Assembly (NCBI GenBank): GCA_947034895.1
Contig: OX344764.1
Location: 60,679,348 to 60,743,347 of the forward strand
Direction: 5' to 3'
Length of the DNA stretch: 64,000 nt
From: Rhytidiadelphus loreus
Taxonomy: Eukaryota > Streptophyta > Bryopsida > Hypnales > Hylocomiaceae
The notes under the pieces were generated by a model that saw only the letters and a program-made list of their open reading frames with translations, did no database searches and was not told where the DNA came from. Made by a program: the position numbers and the translations under genes. Position 1 is the stretch's first letter, and every line of letters begins with the position of its first letter. This document shows, piece by piece, positions 46,201 to 59,345 of the stretch.

Positions 46201-49200
46201 TAAGAATAATGTTCAATTACTTAGTCACAGTGTCAAATACAATTTGGCGAAGTTATTTTAGTCAAATTTGAAGCTACCACTCACATTTGTAATGCATAGA
46301 TGGCATCATATCCCATGTTTCCCTTTGCATGTGCATTCTAGAGGTTGGGATTCTAATGCCAAGTACTACAAGCTTAGTTATTCAATGTTCAAAAGGACAA
46401 TTGCATGGTTTTATTGATTTTGGAGGTAATTTTGTTGTAATTTTTTTTCTATGTGTTTAAGGTTAAAAATTTAACAACTAGAAAATATTCTACTTCTTGT
46501 CATTTATCGTAGGAAATGTCTTAACTTACTTTGGAATAATTTTAATCCCCAAGTCCAATTGTGACCCCTAACACCTTACCCCAATTGTACTCTGGTGCAT
46601 TCCAATGTAGTGAAAATTGTATGAATGTCCACATTGCAAAAATAATATGTGGAATTGGGGTTGAAAGGTTTGACTTCAAATTGGATTGAAAAGTGATCAT
46701 TTCATAAATTCAATGAATACAACCATGCAATTAATACAAATGGCAAAAGGTTCATTAATTAATCCACAATCTTGAAGAATGATTTTGGATTATCACTACA
46801 ATCATATAGGGAATTAGCAATTTAACCACATTAGCTAGTTCTAAATGGACAAAAATAGTCACCTCTAGGGACAAAAATTGGAAGCTATATGTTTTTGCTT
46901 TGACCACATGTAATATAATGTGCATTTTTTCATTCCAAAAATGAATTGCATGATGTACATGGAAAATCTTCTTTGACTTTCAATTCATTTCACTAATAGA
47001 AAGCTACTCTTGGAGCACCAAAGCTTGGTGCTTATATAGGTCCTTTGCACCAATCTTTGGTACTCCATGACCAACTTTCTACTTATATTTGGGAGGGGGG
47101 AGGGAAGTGTGTATCCAATAGGCCAAAAGATGTGCAACAATCAAATGGTCATCCAATGGGTCATCCTATTTTGTTTGTGGTAGCTTAAACCAAATTCTTG
47201 GAGCTTAATTCTAGCTAGTTTTTTTTTTGGCACCTTGGCGCCAAACTCCAATGTTGTGGCACAATCACAATGGTTTAAATTTGGAGGGTCATCCTCCATT
47301 TCCTGCATGGTATATTGCTACACTACAAAAACACACATGATTCTAGCCAAACAAACAAAAAATGAAAACAATATGGTTGAACAACCTAAAGCATTAGATG
47401 AGATTTCCCTACCGGGAAGGGCCACGAGTTCCCAAGAAGAAAACTGGACGAAACTGACGAAATTGGACGAAAGTCGCCGTTCGCAGGGCTTGCTGACCTG
47501 GCCAAGCGACTGCCAGGTTGATTTTTTCCAAGCAAAACAAAACAAACAAACAAAACAACAACTTTGTTTTCCATTTTAAGAACTTAAATTTTTTTTTTTT
47601 TTTTTTTTTGTTGAAAAAAACACACACTTGTCAGCCGTGTTCGATGGGGCCTGAGGGAATGGAGCTGGGAACAGCCTGAAACGGCCCTCCAGCCCCCCCG
47701 AATCACATCTAATGGCCCTAAAACAACCTATTTCGTGCTGGTGATATATCATCGTCAAATGATAAAATCTATTTCTGGATGTGCAAAATTTGTGCTGAAC
47801 TTGTTGCCAAAATGTGCTCCAATTTGAGTGATATATCATCCAATTCACCACGTACCTTTCATCTAGTTTCACCTTCAAAAAATAATCATTGTTCGCCGGA
47901 CGTCGGCCGTTCTGGCTACATTCAAAAAATGGTACGAAAAACCCTGTGCCCTGAAGTCCTGAACTGACCAGACCAGACCAGATCAGGCTGTAAGTTGGGC
48001 CTCTTTGCTCTGCCCTAATTTCGCTTCCCCCAAGTTTACTCCGTCTGTTGAGTCCGTTCTGTTGTGCATCTGACAAGTCAAGACGCAAACCGAAAAGAAG
48101 AAGAATTAAGAAGAAGCTCCTACAGGGCGAGGCAGTGAGTACCTTAACTGAGTGCAGGACCCTCAGTACCTTGCTGTTGCTGGGCAACAGGCATCACTTG
48201 AGCGAATGATGAAGAAGCGAGAATATTATTTTATGCCTAGCTTGCAAAATTCGATCGAGAGCCATGATCTTCATCCAACAACCATGGAAATTTAAAATTT
48301 AAAATTTAAAAACTAGCTACATGACCTCGTAACAGATTAACAGAGACTGATGCAAAGCCTGCCAAGCCAGGCCACTTGTGGCTGCTGGATATGTATCCCT
48401 TCTTAGCAATGAAATCCCGTTTCATTTGAATGTTTAAAAAACAATTGAAAGCAAAACTGCCAATCATGGCATGCTATCACAACCATCTCTTGGAGTAGCT
48501 GATTTCTTGTGCAGACCAGGCACTCCAGCGGGTCAATTGTGGATTCCTCTGACTTTCCTGATCAAGGAGCCGGAGGGGAACAATGATTTCATTTTCTTTT
48601 CTCAGAGTGCTTAATATGCAGAAAGATGCTGTTGGCTTCTCCTGCGGAAGCCAAGGCTTTGAGCAATAAAATCGAGTACTCATGACTGGAGAGAGTGGGT
48701 GCTAGATCACGTTGACTGGTCCACTGTTGTGTGGAAAGGTAAGTGAAGAATGGAAGTTGCCTCTTTGATCGCCGGGTATAATTTCATGGCCTGGGTACTA
48801 GGGGCAATCAGGCTCACAATGCATCATATTTGACCACGTGATTGTGCCTGGCTAAATTTTTTGTGTATGTCTTATCCGACTTGTCCTGAACATGTTATGG
48901 TTGATTCATTATATATGCTGTTGATGATTCCATGGTTGACACCAAGAAGTGTTCCCCTTGGCATTGTCAAAACGAACACTATATATACGACAGTTCACTA
49001 TCATTTGTTATGAAGATTGAAGGAAGAAACATAATTATCTCATTACATCTGTTCATGGAATAATGGGACATGTACTTGGTGCAAATGACTGGCAGGGTAT
49101 TCAATTGTAAACTAAAAACAGCATCTGTCTGAGTTGAACTGGAGGGAATTCTATCTCTCAAACATTATTTTCTTGAACCACTACAGGTCTCAATGCATGT

Positions 49201-50269
49201 ACCAGACTAATGTAACATGCCAATTGCCAATTTGCAATAAAACAAATCAAGCCATTTTTTAAGCTTTAAGTGAATTTGTAGCTCCCGCTCTTATAGATCA
49301 AAATAAGTAAACAAAAAGTCACATTGATCAGTGCATAGGAAGTTGCATCATTCCCCTACTAGAACTGCAGTTAGACTGAAAAATAATAAGTATGTGTGCT
49401 TAACTACACATTACTGATTCTACAGTAGCTTCAATTCCTCAATGTAATCCACGTGACCTAAGAAATCTGGTGACCACTTCTATAGATCATTCCTACACAT
49501 CAGAGCGCCTTTCCTTTACCATGGAAACTCTTGATCTCAGAAATATCCATACATACTCTGTCAAGGCTTGTTGAATTGGTCTTGCATAGGCACTCAGCCA
49601 GTATCTCAGGTAGTTTCTAGCAGATCCATTCTCAGCGATTATGTACATATAGAATCAGATTCAAGGTATATGATGCTCTCTGATTCAATCTCTAAGTGAA
49701 CCTCCTCCACACCATTGTATTTGGTACAAACTCAGGGACTAAGACATGCATAACCCTTTAATGGGTGGCACACAGCGTTTGGAAATTTAAAAAGGGAGAG
49801 TCAAGTGTCCTTACCCTGTCTTGTGGTCCTTCCAAGCAGTCTCAGAAAACTGTAGATTTGCAAGATCTCAAAATATCGAATTTAATCTGGAGGAGAAGGT
49901 TTTGTCCAATAACCGTTTCAAGCCTCCACAGGTAGTTTAGTACACATCCAGTCACATGCAGACCTCATTAATTAGTCTCCACATTCTGTACAGTCACTGA
50001 AATCTATCTGTCTAATTGGACTTCTGTACTAGCCTTTTATGTCGTCTCCTCTATGCACTTAAGCTATCATTTACACATTTGATGAGAAGTGGCTATGAGA
50101 GATGGTTCTATCTAGAGGGATGCCTCGTCATATAAGCTCATATTATTAACGAAGCCGAAGGATCGACCTGGTTTTCAGACTAGGCTAGTTTTTCCTTTGA
50201 AAAAACCAAGCCCTGTGATAATGAGCTCTCTCCTTAAGAGTACAATATGACGAGAGGAAGAAAGAGCGC
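46201..50269. other. Intergenic DNA downstream of the EPFL gene
   Basis: No gene is recognised. Base composition becomes less AT-rich from about 47600. A 203-codon minus frame at 47576-48187 has no known features and runs into a poly-A-like tract, so I do not call it. It may cover a retroposon whose A-rich tail is at 47588-47609. Confidence 0.45.
47588..47609 (-). repeat. Oligo-T tract (A-tail on minus strand)
   Basis: About 21 consecutive T on the plus strand, ending at a G. This would be the tail of a retroposed sequence lying rightwards on the minus strand, but no LINE or SINE body is recognised. Confidence 0.4.
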
Positions 50270-51385
50270 TCAAGGCACATAGAGCTTGTTGCCACACTTG
50301 CATCGCCAAACCTCCGGATAGTATTCCTGCTGTGTCAATGAGCCTGCGGTTGTGCCTGGAGTGGAGGAGCCGACGGAGGTGTGAATGGGACTGCATGGGG
50401 CACAGGAACCACACTTTCCTTGGCAGGACGGTGGAGAGGAGCCCACTAAACGCCTGTGCCCATAGATGGAGTCCTTCACTTGGCCACGGAATAGATTCCT
50501 ACTTGGCGGAGGGGGGATCAAGTCCTGCAACAAAATAGTTTGATTACACCAGCTACAATCAGAAAATAAATTCAAACAAACAGTGAATATAGTGTTGATA
50601 GCTTAACTTCCATTAACAAACATGCTATTGCACATTTGCAATCAGACCTAGCCTGCTCCTGAAAAGTGTCAGCGAAAGCTGGATCAGACCTGCAACTGGC
50701 CTGCTTGTTTTACCGGAAATGCTTACAGAACAACTCTAATTGAACGAGAGCACAGAAGCCTCCTAGTTCACCTTCAATTCTAGCACCCGAATTTACCTGA
50801 TAATGTAAGCCGGAGTGATCCCAGTTTACTCTTCCAAATGTCATTTCTTGTGTGGTGATCTCGACGTGGGGAGTAGGTGCCATGCTTGCAGTTACTGGCG
50901 CAGCTGACAATACAGACACCAATTACTAATCAGTCACTTTCACTCCCATCACGAATTAATTGGTTGCTTACGTGAGCAGACAATGGGCTAGCTTGTACAG
51001 CGTTTCTGGACTAGTACAAATACTTGTTGTATTTATAAACAGCACTCTTGACGACAGATCACTAAACGTACGTACGCTACATATGTACAACATACCACTG
51101 ACTATCGAAACTTTAGTTTCTGCTGCAGGTCAGTACTATCATGTATGCTTATTAAGCAAGCAATTCAGTGGGGCTCGCGAGGCCAAGATTTGATTCAATC
51201 GAAAATGAATCTACAGTAGCTCTAGAAAGCTACTGGTATCACGTACATTTCACCCAATTCAGGAGGGTGAGATTGATCGATTTGAACTCACCAGGTAGAT
51301 GTCGACCAGCAACAGCCAGGAAAGGAACCATGGTCAGCAGCAGCACTATGCGAACGCTGAGAATCGGCATTCTTGGTGCCGGCAT
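50270..51385 (-). CDS. EPFL: EPIDERMAL PATTERNING FACTOR-LIKE secreted peptide (3 exons)
   Basis: Exon 1 (51385-51292) starts at an ATG and encodes a signal peptide (MPAPRMPILSVRIVLLL and a following hydrophobic run to FLAVA). Its donor is G/GTGAGT. Exon 2 (50903-50797) follows a TTGTCAG acceptor and has a GTAAAT donor. Exon 3 (50524-50270) follows TTGTTGCAG and ends in TGA. The phases join without a break, giving about 151 residues. The C-terminal domain has GHRRLVGSSPPSC, CQGKCGSCAPC and EYYPEVWRCKCGNKL, six cysteines in the spacing of the EPFL4/5/6 (CHALLAH) subgroup. Family members are secreted, cleaved cysteine-knot peptides that bind ERECTA-family receptor kinases with or without TMM and regulate stomatal patterning and stem growth. 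The loop between the fourth cysteine and EYYPE is somewhat long. The exact subgroup is inferred from the C-terminal motif. Untranslated regions were not mapped. Confidence 0.9.
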
Positions 51386-53101
51386 GGTCTCAACTCGATC
51401 TCTCTAATGTAGCTGAATCGCCTCAACTCGATCACACCAAACTCGGCTACCAGGCCCTAGCTATTCCAGAGCTCCCAACAAATTATATGTTTACTGTAAA
51501 GAAACAATTAGTTCTTCGCATCTATAATCTGCAGTGCAAAACACGACGTCCAGTTCAGAATTCCACCACTTTATCTACAAGAACTGCTCTAGAAGCTGGT
51601 CCCTGGATCAGAGCACAAGAACAAGTATAGTCTTACGTACTTTGGCAAGCACGCTTTGAAGGTTATTCTCCAGTAATGCTTTACTTTGCCAGTCAACGTA
51701 ATTACTAAAACCAAGCTTCCACGGTCCCTCTATTCAAACTAGTAACCCAGGCTGATCATAATAGAACCGATCTCTTCGGAAGAAGCAAGCCAGCCGGCCA
51801 CGTACTCTAAACAAAAACGTGCCTGAGATCGGAATTGCATACAAAATTATTCATTCAAAGTGCCTGAAACCAGCTTTCTAGCGAGCATCATTGCATGGTA
51901 AGTTGGTAACGAACTCTTTAACATATTCCTGCATGCAATCAACAAGCGCTGGCCTGAGTGGACTTGCAACAAGACAACATATAAAATAAGGACGTCTTTT
52001 CCCTCCTTTCCCTCTAATTTTTCGCTCCACTCAAACACAAGGCAATAAGCTACTTTCCAATTGACGCAAGTGGCGGATGCTGGGAGCCTCTTATATCCCA
52101 GCTACCTAGCCTAGCCTAGATCTCCGCAGGCACCACCAGACTCATCAAACCAGACTCATCAAACCAGGCTCATCAAACCAGGCTCATCAAACCAGGCTCA
52201 TCAAACCAGGCTCATCAAGAGTCGTGGCCTGGGTATTACCAACATAACGCTCGAGCTCGGGAAGCAAGCAAGTTCCCCGGGCGGGACACTTCCGTGTTGC
52301 CAGTGTCGTCGTCAACGCAAGAGTACAGTCAATGACTTGCAGTGCCGCACGCCATTCCCAAGTTCTACACCACCACCACCACCTGCATTTGTCCTCACAA
52401 CAGTCAATGAGGCGAGGACTCGCACGATGAAGCTTGCTAAGTTAGCGGCTGTTAGACTTGTCCCAAGCTAGCTAGGCGAATTGCAAACTCTCACATTCTC
52501 ACATTGAACGATCGAGGTGAAGCTAGCTATATTGCATAGCTTGCTTGCAAGGTGCCCAACAGGAAGTGGCATGGGCTCGTACAACATTGGCCTTTGTGTA
52601 TATTGCACTCATGGACCCCAGCCCACAGGACAACAGTATCCCCAGTGAGCTCTGACTGACAATGCCATACTCGAGTACTGGCCGGAAGTTACTACTGGGC
52701 CTGGCCTGGCCTGGCCTGCGCTCAGTCGGCTTCGCTTTTGGTACCAATCAAGCACTCTTCGTTTACTTCTTTGCTTTCCTCGCGTCTGTCGCTAATCGCA
52801 CCACTTGCACCCACAAAATCGTGGATTTGGGGTAACCCGGAAGGGTACACGCGCACCAACTGAAGGGGGAATGTGTTAGCCTCAAGAAGGACGAAAGGAG
52901 ATCACCGAGATCAAGGAGGCAGAATATGCCCCACGGTGCTCCTCTTGGATCACGACCGGGGTGACCCGACCCCCATTTCGTCCCCGGTTTTTTTATTTGC
53001 CACGCATGATAAAATTTGCAAATATTGAACTCAGAGGCCCTGAATTAGGTAGGAGAGGTGTAAAAGATAAATTATTCAAGTATAAAATGGGAGTCTTTCT
53101 T
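51386..53101. other. Upstream region of the EPFL gene
   Basis: Likely promoter and intergenic DNA of the minus-strand EPFL gene. No other gene is seen. It contains a 14-bp minisatellite (52137-52219), a CACCAC run near 52369 and a GGCCT run near 52698-52720. Confidence 0.5.
52137..52219 (+). repeat. 14-bp minisatellite (CAGGCTCATCAAAC)
   Basis: Six tandem copies, the first two with CAGACTCATCAAAC. It lies about 750 bp upstream of the EPFL start codon. Confidence 0.9.
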
Positions 53102-53105
53102 TTAA

Positions 53106-54042
53106 CCCCTAAAAGACCAAATATTGTTTTTTGGCAACAAAGCGATTTTGGACAGCTCACTACAAACGGAATTTTTAATTTAATTTTTTAAAAATTTCAC
53201 ACAATGTGTGCCCTGAGGAGTGGTTTTAAAGAACAACATTTTTCATAACTTTTGACTACATGGTTAAAAAGTTATTGCATGATATGTAATTTTTAGCAGG
53301 CGGTAGGCAGCCTGGGTAGCCCAAAAACTTCTTTAAAAATCACTTTTTAAGAAAATAAGAACTTAAAATTGATTTTCAAGATTTATATGTACATGGAAAT
53401 CTTTGAACCATTCCATTTTAATTTATGAGATGAAAGTTATGAGGTGTTCTAGTTTGCGGGTAGTTATAGGTTCCCTCCTCGAAAATAAACTTTGGATTCC
53501 TTTATTTAACTCAATTTTTTATATTTTTTGAGAGAAATAAAAATATATGATGTAGATTGTTTATTAGTACATTACTACCATTGGTATTGGAATTTTTCAA
53601 TTTTATAATCAAATTCTTAACATTTTAGTGTTTTGAATCACTTTATACTTCTTTCTACTTACTATTTTTTCCTATATGTTGTGCAATTCCAAATGACCTA
53701 AAAAATTTCAAGCATGTAGCCAAATTGACTTGAGGAATGAATCCAAAGAGTAATCACCATTTTGGACATCTTTTCATATAAATGTGACCTTGTGAAGTGT
53801 AGCTGCCCATATTTTCACAAGGCCAAAAAAAATGATTTTTGTCACTTCAAACGTTAATATCTTGCAATCTACATGGTGGAAAATTATGAAATTTTTTCCA
53901 CATCTTTTCAAACTATTTTACTACAAGATCCTATGGTTACATGTGTCCAAAAATGTTTTTCATCTAAAATTTGGTGCTTGTATTAGAAATGGCAATTTTA
54001 GAGCATTTTTGGTGAAAACATATTCAGTCTAACCTTTAGGGG
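53106..54042 (+). mobile_element. TTAA-flanked element, 937-bp copy
   Basis: Begins CCCCTAAAAGACCAAA after TTAA (53102-53105) and ends CTAACCTTTAGGGG before TTAA (54043-54046). Length is one base different from copy A at 6037-6974, and both have the TTAATATCTT.CAATCTA block near the right end. It has no coding capacity. Confidence 0.75.
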
Positions 54043-54046
54043 TTAA

Positions 54047-55518
54047 CATGCACTCCTAAAATAACTTTGAGGATGAGTGAGGGTCCACTTCACCCCAAGG
54101 TTTGATTATAGTCCTCCATTTGTAGTGAAAGTTACTTTATTGCCCAAATTTGGGTTGAAATATGCCCTTTTTGTGTAAATGAACCTTAGGATATGTTCAT
54201 ACCAAAGATGGAAAAACAATCTTGAAAGGATGAGCATGGAAGAAAATTAAAGACCACACTCTATGTAATAGGCTTTAAATATCCTCACCATTACTTTCCA
54301 AAATCTAACTATTTTGAAGATTATAATTCTATAGTTAATAGATGTAAATTATAACTTTATAGACTTTAAAATACAATCCATCATCCATGTCATGTATTAC
54401 ATTTAATTGGGATGAAGATTTGTCTATTCAATGCAAATGATTTAATTGAAAGAATTTGAAATATTAGCCTTATGAATTTTATATTTTTCCTTTCAATTGG
54501 TATAAATATATGTAAAGAAAGCTAACATAAGATTAGTTTTGTTGAATTAACAACATTCCACAAGGCAAAAATTGTCACATATATGACATATCTTCACAAA
54601 GGGTTAGTTTTAGTCTAAAAACTAGGACAATTATGAATTTTGGTTTTAGGACGTGGAGCTTGAACCGCACCAAAATCAAAAAATTAAGCCAATTTAAAAA
54701 AATTGACATTGCATCCAATGGATGGATGATGAACATTTTCAAAAACTTACTACATGAGTTATCCAAAAGGAATGAAGTGCATCCAAGTGTATTCCAAAAA
54801 GAAATTTTTGTCTTCTCTCTATTATGTAACCATTTCAACTACTTGATGCTTTATGATTTTTTGTTTATCAATGGTTTGTGTAGAGATAGGAAGAAAAAAA
54901 GCTTGCAAAAATGAAGATCTTATGTCTAAATTCTTCACTAGCCATATTTCTTTTTGTCAAAATGTAGATTTATAATTTAAGACAAAACATTTGAAAAGTG
55001 CCAAAGTCGTAAAATTATGCCAATATAGATAAATTGATGTTCCAAGATATTTATACTTTTTATCCCTTGACACAAATTGGTGCTTTAAACAAGCACATTT
55101 TTCATACAACATTAAAGTTCAAAAAATATTTTACATGTCGTTATAACACTTCACAATAGGGTGATAGCAAGAATCACTTGTCCTATTTTTTGTCCCCAAT
55201 TTTTAAGAACAAATTTTTCTAACTATAACTATTGTATTATATCTATTGTAGACTTGAAATTTATATAAGGTACAAGGCTTATTTTACCCCTTGCATTTTT
55301 TTTATGTTTTCAAAGATATCATACTTCTACCGTTCCAATTGATTGAATGTTTGTATTTGTTATTTTAACAAGTTTTAGGATTAATTTTAGCTCTAAAAGA
55401 AAATTTGAAGCCAGAAATTGAGATTTAAAGTTACTAGTTGTGATTATACTTTAATTGGCCAACAGATTTTTATAAACAGAGTCTTCATCTTTCTCAAGTG
55501 ATCAAAGTATGCTTCTTT
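54047..55518. other. AT-rich intergenic DNA, no gene seen
   Basis: Short frames at 54575-54914 on both strands overlap and are not recognisable. Confidence 0.55.
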
Positions 55519-55522
55519 TTAA

Positions 55523-56238
55523 CCCTTAAACGCCCAAACAACCATTTATTACTTTACTAGTCACTTTCCTTCTTTCACAAAATGCCTTAACTATAAAATA
55601 ATATAGTTTATCTCATATCAAGCATCAATTTTAATTTTTACAATTTAAAAAAAAAAGAATTCACAAGGTTAACCATTGTCCCTATGGGAGACAAAATGGA
55701 TTTCGGGTAGGCTCCTATGATCTCATTTTTTACTAAAACTTTTTGAAACTTTTTCATAAGATAAATGAACTATGAGCTTTCCGGGAATATAATTTTTATT
55801 CCAATCGGTGCCCAACAACAAAAGTTATGCCACAATAACCTCAAATTGGGGGAGATTGGGCAGCAAAAAAAATCCACAAAAAATTGAACTAAAAATTTTA
55901 ATATTTTTTTTCTTGTAGATTATATTTTCTTCTAAATGGGAAGCTTTGATTCATTCCATTTGGATTAGTAATGTGAAAGTTATGGAGTTTCTTGTTTTGC
56001 AGGCAATCATAGCAACTTCTTGAAAGAATTTTTTTTCTTCCACTTTGAATGCTAATATCTTTCAATCTATACAATCAAACATCACAAAATTCTTATCACA
56101 TGATCTAAGACAAGTTTAGAACAAGATCCTATAATTAGATTCTAAGAAATATTTAAAAAATTTATTTCATAGGTGAACATAGCAAAAGTGGTAGTTTTAA
56201 GTGGTTTTGGTAGAAAAATGGCCTTCGGACTTTAGGAG
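55523..56238 (+). mobile_element. Rearranged TTAA-family copy
   Basis: Starts CCCTTAAACGCCCAAA after TTAA (55519-55522) and ends GGACTTTAGGAG before TTAA (56239-56242). From 55669 it follows copy A closely (CATTGTCCC..TGGGAGA.AAATGGATTT), suggesting a second, partly deleted copy joined in. Its left end is intermediate between the CCCCTAAAGGACC ends and the CCCCTGAGCGCCC ends of the 23.7-kb element. Confidence 0.55.
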
Positions 56239-56242
56239 TTAA

Positions 56243-58729
56243 GATCTATTGCCAAAACAATCTCGCAGTTGAAATTACTATGTTTCAATTCCATCTCAAT
56301 GCTATTAACAATTTAGTTTCCCTTCAATCTTGAACCTACTTCTTCTCATATTTTTTTAATGAGAGAAAATTAAGGGGTTTTAAAAAAAAATCTTAGACTC
56401 TCAATTCAATTATCCAATATTAAAAATTAGGAATTCAAAATCAATAGTGCAAAAATGTTAAGTTAAGAAGATTCACAGCTAAGAAATCTAGTCAAACAAG
56501 GTGTACAAAAATTTGTTTGTCTTCACTTTAAATTCTTGCAATCTATGAGGTCAAAGTTATAGAAATTCTTTCCATATATTTTTAAAATAGTCTAGAATAA
56601 AAATCCAATGGTTAGCTATGCCAGAAAAGAACTCCAATTTGAAGATGTAAGCATTATTTTGGATGGATAAGAATTATTTGACCAAACACATTTGAAGATA
56701 CATGATTAGAGAAAATATTGGACCTCAAGAGGGTTGCCAAACTCTGAATCAACATCCCTCAAAGTGCAAATAAAAAGAAATTAGAGATTTTTTTCAAATT
56801 TTTTTATCAATGAAACATTTATCAAATATTTTATTTTAATTTATTTGCACTATTGGTCCAAATATGGAGGCCCTCTTGAGGCCCCAATTTTTTTCTAATG
56901 ACTATCTTCAATATGTAGAATATAGACTTTAGCCTTCAAGGTAATTAGAGGTTAATCCAAAAGAATTTGAAATTTGATAAATTTAGTTTCTACTTCAAAG
57001 TTGAAATTTTGAAATTTATAATAATACAATTAATTATTGCAATTTTTACCAATTTTTATGTGTTTGAACTCATTACACAATATTTTTAATTGGCATTTTT
57101 TAATTTCAGAAACTCTTTGATTCATATTTCAGGAGATAGATTTTCATTTTAAGAGTTGAATGTTTAATTTAATTTTTTTTTAGATCATCATAATATACAT
57201 TATAATTAGTATAAGTTTTTAAATACATTTAACTAAAATGATCACAATATATTGATTTTTCTACCAATTTTTTTATAATATAAACATTTTAGTTTTTCTT
57301 TTAATTATTTAAAAGTATCAAATTTTTTAAGTCAAGTTGAATTTAGATTTTTATAATTGTAATTTATACCTATAGATTTTTATTTTGAAGTTTGAAGTTT
57401 TATTTTGTATTTGACATGATTTATGTCTACTATTCATTCAAAAAAATTCAAAAAAATTTCAAATGTAATCTTTACAAAAATATGAAATTTCACAGCTTAT
57501 AGAAAATCAAATATGTGACAAATGAGATAAAATCAAATTATTTTTATTCATATATAGCGGTAATATGAAGAATTTTTTTTTCTTTATGTTGCCATTATTA
57601 AAACATTAAAATGACTCATAAAAAAATGTCTTAAAAGTTGTAAGGCACCATATTGGCTTACAATTCTAGAATGTGGAATATTTAAACAATCTGGGTGAAA
57701 TTACATGTTAAGAAGTAGTAATAAGAATGATTAATCTATAATTACAAAGTAATGAACTCCTAGTAAGATTGCAATGGGGGATTGGGACCTAAATTAGGAA
57801 AATCAATTATATAAATATTGGAGACAAAATTCTAGAAAAAATGGGATTTTAAATGGAAAAAACTTTAAGTAAGATTTGGTAAAGTAACCAAATTTGGCAA
57901 ATGATAAAATGGTGAGAAAATAAAAATAAAATACTACTAGTAGGATGTTAGAAATAAATTGCAAACCAAAATATTAAAAGTAAAAATAAAAAAAGTAAGT
58001 TACAAACAAAATATTGCGAGTAGGAAATGACATTAGAAAAAAAATTGGAAACCGAAAAAATAGCAAATACAAAAACACAACCAATTAATAGATCCACAAT
58101 ATTAGTATTCTAGAAGTTATTAAAATGAGATAAAATGACTCCAAATTAGTAGTATTGGCAAATTTGCTAATTTTCCTAGCCTAACTCATCTCCCTAATCC
58201 CTCCAAGCTCAAGGTTCCATTCTTTTTCCTAAGAATTTTTTAAGACTCTTAAAAGACAGACAAAAAAAGAAAAAAAAGGAAGAAAGAATAAACTAACCCC
58301 AAATAATGGCTTCATGTTTTATACTAATTTATTGTTGATATTCTAAATTACTATAAAACATGCTAAATTAGTGCAAAATGCATTAATTTATTGTAAACAT
58401 ACGAATTTATTATAAATGCACTAAATTAGTGTAAAGTGACCCTCCTAAAATTATTAAATGGCCGAATTTCTTTGCCAAGATCATGAGGTAGAAAGATATT
58501 GAAATTCTAAAAATAGATAGTATAGTAGATCAAGTAGTTAGCTTTTCAAAATGCTAAGATTCTCTCCATTTTGAGCTAAGTTGAAGCAATGGTGCTTCAA
58601 TTAGTCAAGGAAGGTCTACTACCTTGGGAAATCTAGGGCAACAACTTCAATGGTCAATAGCATATGGCATCGGTAGTATTAGGAGTTGAATTTGTAAAAT
58701 ATGGTAGTAGATTAAGTTACGATTCCAAT
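56243..58729. other. AT-rich intergenic DNA with further family fragments
   Basis: The first 200 bases continue TTAA-family interior sequence. The remainder is low-complexity AT-rich DNA without frames of interest. Confidence 0.5.
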
Positions 58730-59345
58730 TAGACTAGTTTCATAGGATTTGAAAATTGGACAAGGTGGTGGTGGGGATTTGAGTCCAATGATGTTGGCAA
58801 TTGTTGCTATTCAAGGTAGGGCAAGTGGAACAATTTTGGAGGATAGTAGCAAAGTGACCCCAACAAATTAAGATCTGGAATTTTGGAGGAGGTTGATTTT
58901 GAAGTCACTCGTCTAAAAAAACTAAGATCAAAAGATTTGAAGATTGGACAAGGTGATGGTGGGCATTTGAGTCCAAGGATATTGGCGGCCGTTGCAATTT
59001 GGGGTAGCTCAAGCGGAACAAGTTTGGAGGGCAATAGTAGAGCAATCCCAACAAATTAAAATCTGAAATTTTGGGAGGTGGTTGAGCTTGAAGTCAAACT
59101 TCCAAAGAGACAAAAATCAAAAGATTTGAAGATTGGATGAGGTAGTGGTGACCATTCGAGTCCAAGGATTTTGACAGTTGAAGCAATTATGGGCAGCTTA
59201 AGTGGGATAAGTTAGGAGGATAATAGCTGAGCAATTCAAACAAATTTAAATTTAAAATTTTAGGAGGTGGTTGAGCTTGAAGTCAAGTTTTCAAATAGCC
59301 TAAGCTTACAAGATTTGGAACTTGGACGAGGTAGTGACAATTGTT
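58730..59345 (+). repeat. Three-copy tandem repeat, about 185-190 bp unit
   Basis: GATTGGACAAGGTGGTGGTG-like starts occur at about 58751, 58941 and 59126, followed by GAGTCCAAGGAT, AACAAATTAA.ATCTG.AATTTT and GAGCTTGAAGTCAA. A partial fourth unit begins near 59315. The reverse-strand frame within it (58807-59034) is not a gene. Confidence 0.75.

Noticed and set aside
47576..48187. 203-codon minus-strand frame
   Set aside because: No recognisable family, ends in a lysine run from the oligo-T tract, and no splice or promoter context supports it.
50332..50538. Plus-strand frame of 68 codons
   Set aside because: It is antisense to the EPFL third exon.
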